DNA from: Flavobacteriales bacterium | GTDB lineage: Bacteria > Bacteroidota > Bacteroidia > Flavobacteriales_D > Sanyastnellaceae | DNA length: 13,471 bases | Direction of reading: 5' to 3' | Assembly (NCBI GenBank): GCA_011524845.1 | Contig: WTJL01000191.1 | Span: 1 to 13,471, forward strand | In this document: in pieces, positions 1 through 5,865 of the stretch | Layout: each line of letters begins with the position of its first letter | How positions within the stretch are numbered: the stretch's first letter is position 1 | The notes under the pieces: model-generated | Told to the model about the DNA's origin: nothing | The model's database searches: none | Seen by the model: the letters and a program-made list of their open reading frames with translations, nothing else | Made by a program: the position numbers and the translations under genes

Positions 1-697
1 TGGGGCCAGAGAGCTTTTCCACCTTGGCGCGAACCACCTCGGGCTCCGCCTTGGCTGCAGGAGCTTTTGCTGGCTCTTCAGCCTTCTCTTCCGCCTTGGG
101 AGCAGCAGGGGCTTCTTCTTTCGTTTCGGCAGGTGCCTCGTCCTTCTTGGGCGCGGTCTTTTTGGCCGTCTTCTTCGGCTTCAGCGCCTCCAAATCCACC
201 TTGCCCACCACCTTGGGACCTTCTGTTGCAGGAGCTTCGTCCTTGCTGGTCTTGGCTTCTTCTGCAGCAGGCGCTTCGGCAGATGGTGCCTCGTCCGCTG
301 GAGCCGCAGGTGCCTCCGCAGGCTCTGACTCGGCAGGAGCTTCCGCCGGCTTGGTGCGCTTGACCACAGGCGCAGCCTCGCTCTTTTTGAATTGACTCAG
401 GTCAATTTCAGGTTCCTCCTCCTCTTGCTTGGCCACGGCACGCTTCTTGGCGCTGGCGAGCGTGATGCTCTCCCGCTCCTGAATGGTGGCGGCACTGGCT
501 TGGGCCTTTTGCTTGGTCTCCTTGTCGCCCTGGAAGTTGGACTTGACCAAGGCATACGTCTCGGGGTCCAACTTGGTGTTGGGCTTGGCCTCGACCTCGA
601 TGCCTTTGGACGCCAAAAACTCAACCACGGTGGTCATGCCAAGGTTGAACTCGCGGGCGACTTTGCTCAGGCGTACAGGTTTGTTTGATTCGGCCAT
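1..697 (-). CDS. infB: Translation initiation factor IF-2, N-terminal part (cut by left edge)
   Basis: IF-2 is the GTPase that brings initiator fMet-tRNA to the 30S ribosomal subunit and promotes subunit joining. Only the first 232 residues are visible; the GTPase core and C-terminal domains lie beyond base 1. Residues 8-55 form the small helical IF2_N domain (VRLSKVAREFNLG, then VVEFLASKGIEVE). Residues about 60-115 are charged and include EIDLSQFKK. Residues about 117-232 are a low-complexity Ala/Pro/Glu/Lys linker with repeated EAPA units, interrupted at 163-172 by VVGKVDLEAL, a motif I recognise from Bacteroidota IF-2. The ATG at 697-695 is chosen because the IF2_N domain begins immediately after it. 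The gene follows nusA by 89 bp, and no TAnnTTTG promoter box is visible in that gap, so it is probably cotranscribed with rimP-nusA. Identification is firm from the N-terminal domain, the linker and the operon order. Confidence 0.95.
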   Translation of the reverse strand, partial: MAESNKPVRLSKVAREFNLGMTTVVEFLASKGIEVEAKPNTKLDPETYALVKSNFQGDKETKQKAQASAATIQERESITLASAKKRAVAKQEEEEPEIDLSQFKKSEAAPVVKRTKPAEAPAESEPAEAPAAPADEAPSAEAPAAEEAKTSKDEAPATEGPKVVGKVDLEALKPKKTAKKTAPKKDEAPAETKEEAPAAPKAEEKAEEPAKAPAAKAEPEVVRAKVEKLSGP

Positions 698-786
698 GTA
701 GGGAAAATTCTGTGTGAAATTAGGGACAAAGGGCTTGGGAGGGAGCGGGGTGCGAGGCGCGTTGTCGGCGCCGAGTTATGGATAAC

Positions 787-2022
787 TTATGCGTCCAGCT
801 CCGCCTTCAAAATGGAGACCACTTCGCGGATGGTTTCCGCTTCGAGGTCTGTCCTTGTCACCAAATCTGCTTCGTCGAGGTTCAACACGGAACGCGCCGT
901 GTCGCAACCGATTTTGATGAACTCGTCGAGGATCCACTCGTCGATTTCGTCGGCAAACTCCTTCAATTCCACATCTTCTGCCACTTCGTCGTCTTCGCGG
1001 TAGACGTCGATGTCGTACCCCGTCAAGAGACCGGCAAGCTTGATGTTGTTTCCGCCCTTTCCGATGGCCAAGCTGACTTGGTCTGGCTTGAGGTACACCT
1101 CTGCCTTGCCCGTGTCGGCGTGAAGGGCCATCGACGTGATTTTCGCAGGGCTCAGTGCGCGTTGCACCAAGAGTTCTTCGTTGGCGGTGTAGTTGATCAC
1201 ATCGATGTTCTCGTTGCGCAACTCGCGAACAATGCTGTGGATGCGAGACCCCTTCATGCCGACGCAAGCGCCCACTGGATCGACGCGGTCGTCGTACGAC
1301 TCCACGGCCACTTTGGCGCGTTCACCTGGCGCGCGCACGATTTTCTTGATGGTGATGAGGCCGTCGTAAATCTCAGGCACTTCCATCTCGAAGAGGCGCT
1401 CCAAGAATTCAGGGGCGGTACGGCTCAAGATGATGCGGGGGGTGTTGTTGCGCATCTCCACGGCAGCCACCACGGCGCGCACGTTGTCGCCCTTCTTGAA
1501 GAAGTCGCCGGGGATTTGGTGTTCGCGTGGCATCACCACTTCGTTGTCTTCGTCGTCGACCAACAACATTTCGCGCTTCCAAATCTGGTAGACCTCGGCA
1601 GTCACCACCTCGCCCACGCGCTCCTTGTACTTCTGGTACAACGCGTCTTTCTCCATGTCGAGGATGCGGCCGGCCAAGTTTTGGCGCAGGGACAACACGT
1701 TTCGACGGCCAAAGCTCTCGAGCTTGATTTCTTCCGAAAGTTCTTCGCCCACCTCAAAGTCGTCCTCCACCTTCAGAGCCTCGCTCAACGCGACTTCCAC
1801 GTTTTCGTCTTCGACCTCACCGTCTTCGACAATCTCGCGGTTGCGCCAGATCTCCAAGTCGCCCTTCTCGGGGTTGATGATGATGTCGAAGTTTTCGTCC
1901 GACCCGTATTTCTTGATGATCATGTTTCGGAAGACCTCTTCCAAAATGGCCATCAAAGTCTCTTTGTCGACGTTCTTGAATTCCTTGAATTCTGCAAACG
2001 ATTCCAGCAAGTTCAACTGCAT
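787..2022 (-). CDS. nusA: Transcription termination/antitermination factor NusA
   Basis: NusA binds RNA polymerase and nascent RNA and modulates pausing, intrinsic termination and antitermination. The 411-residue product has the expected order: an N-terminal RNA-polymerase-binding domain (about 1-130, starting MQLNLLESFAEFKEFK), an S1 domain (about 133-201, VGEVVTAEVYQIWKR to PRIILSRT), KH1 with its GMKG loop at 255-258, KH2 with its GKGG loop at 321-324, and one acidic helical C-terminal segment (about 355-411). The length is typical of the short Bacteroidota form, which lacks the two long acidic repeats of E. coli NusA. The ATG at 2022-2020 lies 20 bp after the rimP stop, which supports an operon. 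NusA autoregulates its operon in E. coli, which is relevant to the terminator found here in the rimP leader. Identification is firm. Confidence 0.98.
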   Translation of the reverse strand: MQLNLLESFAEFKEFKNVDKETLMAILEEVFRNMIIKKYGSDENFDIIINPEKGDLEIWRNREIVEDGEVEDENVEVALSEALKVEDDFEVGEELSEEIKLESFGRRNVLSLRQNLAGRILDMEKDALYQKYKERVGEVVTAEVYQIWKREMLLVDDEDNEVVMPREHQIPGDFFKKGDNVRAVVAAVEMRNNTPRIILSRTAPEFLERLFEMEVPEIYDGLITIKKIVRAPGERAKVAVESYDDRVDPVGACVGMKGSRIHSIVRELRNENIDVINYTANEELLVQRALSPAKITSMALHADTGKAEVYLKPDQVSLAIGKGGNNIKLAGLLTGYDIDVYREDDEVAEDVELKEFADEIDEWILDEFIKIGCDTARSVLNLDEADLVTRTDLEAETIREVVSILKAELDA

Positions 2023-2042
2023 GTTGACTCAGGTTTGGGGGC

Positions 2043-2525
2043 TTACGCCCGCGGTTTGTTGTTAAACGAGATGATCACTTTTGTCCAATGCACATCGGCG
2101 AAGGCGAAGGTGTGGTCCTCCTCGACCCATTCCTTGGCCTTCCGGCCTTCGATGCGTCGCTTTTCGCGGGTTTGAACCACGAAATGGTCCTCCTCCACAC
2201 GCGTCAACACACCTTCCAGCTTGGCGCCTTCCACCGGCATCACCGCCACCTCTCGGCCTACGTTTTTCACGTATTGGCGGTGCAGCTTCAGCGGCTGGTC
2301 CAAGCCAGGAGACAACACGTCCAAGGAAAAGTCCTGCAACTCGCGGTCGAGCGACGATTCAATGTGACGGCTCAAGCCCATGCAAAACTCGATGGAGGTG
2401 TTTTCGTCGTGGTCGACGATGACACGGATGTTGCTGCCGTCGGACACGACGACGTCCACGAGGAACCCTGGGGTCCCAGCGAGGTGCTCCTCTGCGAGGC
2501 TTTGGATGTGCTCTTTGTTGATCAC
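2043..2525 (-). CDS. rimP: Ribosome maturation factor RimP (GTG start)
   Basis: RimP assists late maturation of the 30S ribosomal subunit. The product is 160 residues if read from the GTG at 2525-2523, close to the usual length of about 150-160. Recognisable RimP segments are INKEHIQSLAEEHL at the start, GSNIRVIVDHDENTSIEFC with the following SRHIESSLDRE, and LDVLSPGLDQPLKLHRQY, the characteristic S-P-G-(L/I)-D-(Q/R)-P-L motif. The C-terminal SH3-like part ends in WTKVIISFNNK. The frame stays open upstream to a TTG at 2639, but that extension crosses the promoter box and leader terminator, so I reject it. No in-frame ATG precedes the domain, and GTG is the best start. It is the first gene of rimP-nusA-infB and is divergent from the AlbA_2-like gene. 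The start has moderate confidence; the family is firm. Confidence 0.93.
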   Translation of the reverse strand: MINKEHIQSLAEEHLAGTPGFLVDVVVSDGSNIRVIVDHDENTSIEFCMGLSRHIESSLDRELQDFSLDVLSPGLDQPLKLHRQYVKNVGREVAVMPVEGAKLEGVLTRVEEDHFVVQTREKRRIEGRKAKEWVEEDHTFAFADVHWTKVIISFNNKPRA

Positions 2526-2599
2526 GGCTGTGCTTTGGGGTCCAACTGAACGACGGCTCGAAACTTTGTGGGACAAAAAAGAGGCCTTGTGGCCTCCAT
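2522..2599 (-). other. Possible 25-codon leader ORF overlapping the rimP start
   Basis: An ATG at 2599-2597 opens a 25-codon frame (MEATRPLFCPTK...) that runs through the leader hairpin and ends in TGA at 2524-2522. The stop overlaps the rimP GTG as GTGA, an arrangement often seen in translational coupling. Its ATG lies at the base of the terminator hairpin, so ribosomes starting there could affect folding. Nothing else supports translation: there is no homologous family I recognise, and the arrangement could be chance in a 100-nt leader. Low confidence. Confidence 0.18.
2575..2597 (-). terminator. Intrinsic terminator / candidate attenuator in the rimP-nusA-infB leader
   Basis: Read on the minus strand, a perfect 6-bp stem GAGGCC/GGCCTC closes a 4-nt ACAA loop, with a possible G-U pair at its base, and is followed directly by six T residues (2580-2575). 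This is the shape of a rho-independent terminator. It lies downstream of the putative rimP promoter box and about 50 nt before the rimP GTG. The gene on the other side (plus strand from 2668) is divergent, so the only known transcript this could end is the rimP operon leader. The structure is seen directly; the attenuation role is inferred. Confidence 0.7.
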
Positions 2600-2626
2600 C
2601 CGTGTCGTCGTCTTGTCTTTCCGGTG

Positions 2627-2634
2627 CAAAAGTA
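2627..2634 (-). promoter_or_regulatory. Bacteroidota -7 promoter box for rimP-nusA-infB
   Basis: The minus strand reads TACTTTTG, an exact match to the Bacteroidota -7 consensus TAnnTTTG. No clear -33 TTG/TTTG partner is visible at the expected distance. The start of transcription would fall near 2620, giving a leader of about 95 nt before rimP, with the terminator hairpin inside it. Confidence 0.6.
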
Positions 2635-2667
2635 CACAATTAAAGCCTTCCGTCCTACCTTCACTTC

Positions 2668-3384
2668 ATGTCGTACATCCTGCGCATGATTGACGAAGGA
2701 GAGCACCAACACCAGGACTTCAAACTGCGTGTGGACGACCCTCAGAAAATTGCCAAGACCTTGAGCGCCTTTGCCAACACGGAGGGCGGTCGGTTGCTCA
2801 TTGGCGTGCGGGACAGCGGAGAGGTGGCCGGCTGCAACGTGGAGGAAGAATTCCACATGATCCAATGCGCGGCTGAGATGCATTGCAAACCGGCCATTGC
2901 GTTTGAATCGCAGGTTTGGAAACACGGATACCTCAGCGTGCTGGAAGTGAAAGTGCCACGAAGCCCCCAGCGCCCCCACTACGTCGAATTGCCCGAGCGG
3001 GCGGAGCACACGGGGAAATCCAAGGACCGCTGGCAGGCTTTTTTGCGGAAAGACGACAAGATCCACAAGGCTTCTCCGGTCATGATCAAAGTGTGGAACT
3101 ACGAAATGCGGATGGACCGTTCCGAGTTCCGCTACGACGAATACGTCGGGCGGCTGTTCAAGCGCTGGCGCGACGGCCATCACCTCCGGTTTCCACAAGT
3201 GGCCCGCACTGCGCGGATGGAATTTGAAGACGCCGAGGATTTGTTGGCGCTGCTGACCGTGTGGGGCATCGTGGAAGGGAGCTACGGCAAGCAGGGCTAC
3301 CGGTATGGGCTCGCCTCCGAAGAGGCGCTTTCGCTGCTCGAATCGGAAGGGGCAGAAGCGTTTCGCTGGAAGCACGCCGGGTGA
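2668..3384 (+). CDS. AlbA_2 / Schlafen-like putative DNA-binding protein
   Basis: The product has 238 residues. The N-terminal part resembles the AlbA_2 (Schlafen AlbA_2) domain: an acidic residue and DFK (residues 12-19, E..HQDFK), then SAFANTEGGRLLIGVRDSGEVAG at about 33-55, the hallmark ANTEGG...IGV.D.G.v.G pattern. Proteins with this domain are usually annotated as ATP-binding or transcriptional regulators; the biochemical role of small stand-alone members is not established. Residues about 85-140 (VLEVKVPRSPQRPHYV, then AFLRKDDKIHKAS) fit the rest of the domain. The remainder, about 150-238, is a charged helical region without a motif I recognise, and there is no long C-terminal ATPase-like part. 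The ATG at 2668 is the first one after the divergent rimP promoter and directly precedes conserved sequence. The gene diverges from rimP, with 142 bp between their starts. The family is fairly sure; the function is unknown. Confidence 0.8.
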   Translation: MSYILRMIDEGEHQHQDFKLRVDDPQKIAKTLSAFANTEGGRLLIGVRDSGEVAGCNVEEEFHMIQCAAEMHCKPAIAFESQVWKHGYLSVLEVKVPRSPQRPHYVELPERAEHTGKSKDRWQAFLRKDDKIHKASPVMIKVWNYEMRMDRSEFRYDEYVGRLFKRWRDGHHLRFPQVARTARMEFEDAEDLLALLTVWGIVEGSYGKQGYRYGLASEEALSLLESEGAEAFRWKHAG

Positions 3385-3445
3385 CGTGCACACTTTCATT
3401 CTCCGTCCCGGACTTCGCCCACAATATCCCGACCTTCGTTGCGTC

Positions 3446-5863
3446 ATGATGTCGTCCATGCACCGATTCAACCTCCTCTTCTCCGGCCCATTTCTTTCGG
3501 GGCTCTTGTTCCTTGCGCTGGGCTCGACGACCCATCTCGTCCACGGCCAGTACGAAGTGTCGAGCTGGAGGGACCACTACCCCTACGGTTTGGCAGACGA
3601 AGTGGTCGTGGCCAACGGGGTGGTTCTCGCACGCACGCCCCACGCCCTCTTCTCGGTGGACACTGCCACCTACGAAGTGGCGCGCCTTGTCAAAGGTCAA
3701 GGCCTCTCTCAAGGCAACCCCTCCGCCATTGGATACGACGCCCAGCGCGACCAGTGGATTGTGGCCTACGAAGACGGGGGCATCGACCTGCGCGACGCAT
3801 GGGGCGTGACCAACATTCCCGACCTGCGCATCGCCCAAGTCGTGGGGAGCAAGCGGATTCACGCCGTGGCCGTCGAGGGGGATTTCGCCTACCTCGCATC
3901 GGCGGTGGGTGTCCTCGTGCTCGATTTGACCAAACAAGAAATCGCCGACACTTGGCGCCTCACCTCTCCCGACAACCCCATCGACGCAAGGTGCGTGATG
4001 GCGCACGACGACCTGTGGTTGGTGGGCACGGACCAAGGCGTACTCGCCGCGCCCCGCAACGACCCCTTCTTGGCCAACCCCGACCGCTGGAGCGCGTGGG
4101 AAGCTGCCCCCGACTTGGGCCCGGTGCTGGAACTCAAGCGCTTCGCCGGGTCGTGGTGGATGGCCACGGAGACGGAAGAAGAAGGACTGGCCGTGGTGTG
4201 GCGCGGCACAGAAGACGGCGTGTGGGACGTGATGGAGGGATGGAACGACAGCGGCTTGCCCTATGGCGGAATGGCCGAGGGGCCCTGGATTTTGGGGGCC
4301 AACAACGCCCGACAACAAGGCCTCCTGGTGGCGTCGTGCTGTGACGTTTGGGGATGGGACATGGAAGGCGACAGTCGCCCCTTGGGCCAAGCACTCCCAG
4401 CGTTTGCGTCCGTCCAAGACCTCGCCATGGCTTCCGGAGACGATGAAGGACGTGTGTGGCTGGCCAGCACCGTTGGAGGGGTGGTGACGTGGATTCCGGA
4501 CCCATCGGAGGCCAGCATCCCCACCCGGACCAACCGACCCTTGGGTCCGCCCAATGCAGCCGTGCGCCGCATGGACTGTTGGAACGACAACCTTTGGGTG
4601 GCCACAGGTGCCGTCAGCGCATCCTGGACGCCGCAGTTCAGGTCCGACGGCCTGTACCAGTACAGCAACCGCGAATGGCATGAGCCCGCCCTTCCGGAGA
4701 GTGCCAACGACATCGCCGACATCAAGGACATCATGGACGTGAGCATCGACCCGACCGACCCGAGCCATGTGGTGCTGTCGTCTTACGAGGAAGGCTTGTT
4801 GGAGTTGAGAGACGGCGAGGTGGTGCGCGTGCTGAATGCCGACAATTCGAGCATCGACCTCTCCGAAGTGGGCGGATCCCCACGCTCGGCCGTGAGCGGG
4901 GTGGATTTTGACACCGACGGCAACCTGTGGTTCACCACGCCTTGGACCACCCAATGCCTTCACGTGATGACGCCCGATGGCGAAACCACAAGCATGGACT
5001 TGGGGGATGAAGGCCAAACCTTGCTGTTTGGCGATGTGGAGGTCACCCGCGACGGCTATGTCTGGGTGGTCTTGCCAAGAGGTCGGGGGGTGTTGGTGTA
5101 CGACCCTGCAGGCACACCAGCGGTGACCTCGGACGACAATTGGACCATCCTGACCACGGCGCAAGGACAAGGAAGCCTTCCCTCCAACGACGTCTTCTGC
5201 ATTGAGGAGGACCTCGATGAAGAGATTTGGGTGGGCACGGCCAACGGGCCCTGTGTGTTTTACCAGAGCGCCACGGTGTTTGGGGACGACGTCAACGCAA
5301 GCCAAATCCTCATCTCCCAAGACGGCAACCTCCAGTACTTGCTGGAAACCGACGTCATTCAGAGCATCATCATCGACGCCGGCAACCGGAAATGGGTCGG
5401 CACTGCAGGATCGGGGGTGTATGTGCTCGCGGCAGACGGCTTGACGACCGACCATCACTTCACCGTGGACAACAGCCCCCTCCCCTCCAACGACATTCAG
5501 GACATCGCGATGGATTACGGCTCCGGGGAAGTCTACATCGGCACGGCCAAGGGCCTGTTGTCGTACCGCGGAGAAGCCACCAACTGGGACCGGGACATGG
5601 CCGACGTGCGCATCATGCCCAATCCCATTCGGGCAGACCACACGGGGCCCATTGTCATCGACGGTCTCGCGTACCAAAGCACCGTTCACATCACCGACGC
5701 GGTGGGGAACCGGATTGCGCAGCTGCGCAGCGACGGCGGCCGCGCCACCTGGGACGGCATGCTCGGCAACGGGCAGCCCGCCCCCTACGGCGTGTACCTC
5801 GCGTTCGCCACAGACCGAAACGGCAAAGAAGGTGCAGTCGTGAAATTTGCGATCATCCGTTGA
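3446..5863 (+). CDS. porZ: PorZ-like component of the type IX secretion system (beta-propeller plus T9SS C-terminal domain)
   Basis: PorZ is a surface protein of the T9SS attachment complex (PorU-PorV-PorQ-PorZ), which processes cargo and attaches it to anionic lipopolysaccharide in Porphyromonas gingivalis. The product has 805 residues. Residues 1-34 look like a Sec signal peptide: a hydrophobic stretch LLFSGPFLSGLLFLALG and a likely cleavage after V-H-G, before QYEV. The mature N-terminus WRDHYPYG...V..ANGVVLARTPHALFSVD is characteristic of PorZ. The body is repetitive beta-propeller of the two-component-regulator type; clear blades start LPSND at residues 578 and 679 and end in WVGTANGPCVF and YIGTAKGLLSY. 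Residues 721-805 form a T9SS sorting domain (VRIMPNPIRADHTG, GGRATWDG, YGVYLAF). Starts at 3446, 3449 and 3458 are all possible; the frame upstream to 3305 lacks a signal peptide at its start and overlaps the previous gene. The fusion gene follows after 2 nt. Confidence 0.85.
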   Translation: MMSSMHRFNLLFSGPFLSGLLFLALGSTTHLVHGQYEVSSWRDHYPYGLADEVVVANGVVLARTPHALFSVDTATYEVARLVKGQGLSQGNPSAIGYDAQRDQWIVAYEDGGIDLRDAWGVTNIPDLRIAQVVGSKRIHAVAVEGDFAYLASAVGVLVLDLTKQEIADTWRLTSPDNPIDARCVMAHDDLWLVGTDQGVLAAPRNDPFLANPDRWSAWEAAPDLGPVLELKRFAGSWWMATETEEEGLAVVWRGTEDGVWDVMEGWNDSGLPYGGMAEGPWILGANNARQQGLLVASCCDVWGWDMEGDSRPLGQALPAFASVQDLAMASGDDEGRVWLASTVGGVVTWIPDPSEASIPTRTNRPLGPPNAAVRRMDCWNDNLWVATGAVSASWTPQFRSDGLYQYSNREWHEPALPESANDIADIKDIMDVSIDPTDPSHVVLSSYEEGLLELRDGEVVRVLNADNSSIDLSEVGGSPRSAVSGVDFDTDGNLWFTTPWTTQCLHVMTPDGETTSMDLGDEGQTLLFGDVEVTRDGYVWVVLPRGRGVLVYDPAGTPAVTSDDNWTILTTAQGQGSLPSNDVFCIEEDLDEEIWVGTANGPCVFYQSATVFGDDVNASQILISQDGNLQYLLETDVIQSIIIDAGNRKWVGTAGSGVYVLAADGLTTDHHFTVDNSPLPSNDIQDIAMDYGSGEVYIGTAKGLLSYRGEATNWDRDMADVRIMPNPIRADHTGPIVIDGLAYQSTVHITDAVGNRIAQLRSDGGRATWDGMLGNGQPAPYGVYLAFATDRNGKEGAVVKFAIIR

Positions 5864-5865
5864 GC

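Noticed and set aside
24..395. An Ala/Ser-rich plus-strand frame that could look like a low-complexity surface protein
   Set aside because: It is the antisense of the Ala/Glu/Lys linker of IF-2; the minus-strand frame continues cleanly from the IF2_N domain.
765..774. The 10-bp palindrome tcggcgccga between nusA and infB, considered as a terminator or operator
   Set aside because: It has no loop and no T-tract on either strand, and a short GC palindrome is expected by chance in this DNA.
778..2175. A 465-codon plus-strand frame opposite nusA and rimP
   Set aside because: The translation is His/Val/Phe-rich and has no recognisable domain; it is antisense to firmly identified nusA and rimP.
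2526..2639. Upstream extension of rimP to a TTG at 2639
   Set aside because: The extra 38 residues would be encoded by the -7 promoter box and the leader terminator and show no RimP similarity.
2656..2663. TACCTTCA upstream of the AlbA_2-like gene, considered as a -7 promoter box
   Set aside because: It differs from TAnnTTTG at the last two positions and has no visible -33 partner.
3305..3445. Upstream extension of porZ to 3305
   Set aside because: It overlaps the AlbA_2-like gene and would bury the signal peptide 47 residues inside the protein.
5227..5865. Upstream extension of the aminotransferase frame into porZ
   Set aside because: The extra 213 residues are an Arg/His-rich shadow of porZ; the aminotransferase begins right after the ATG at 5866.
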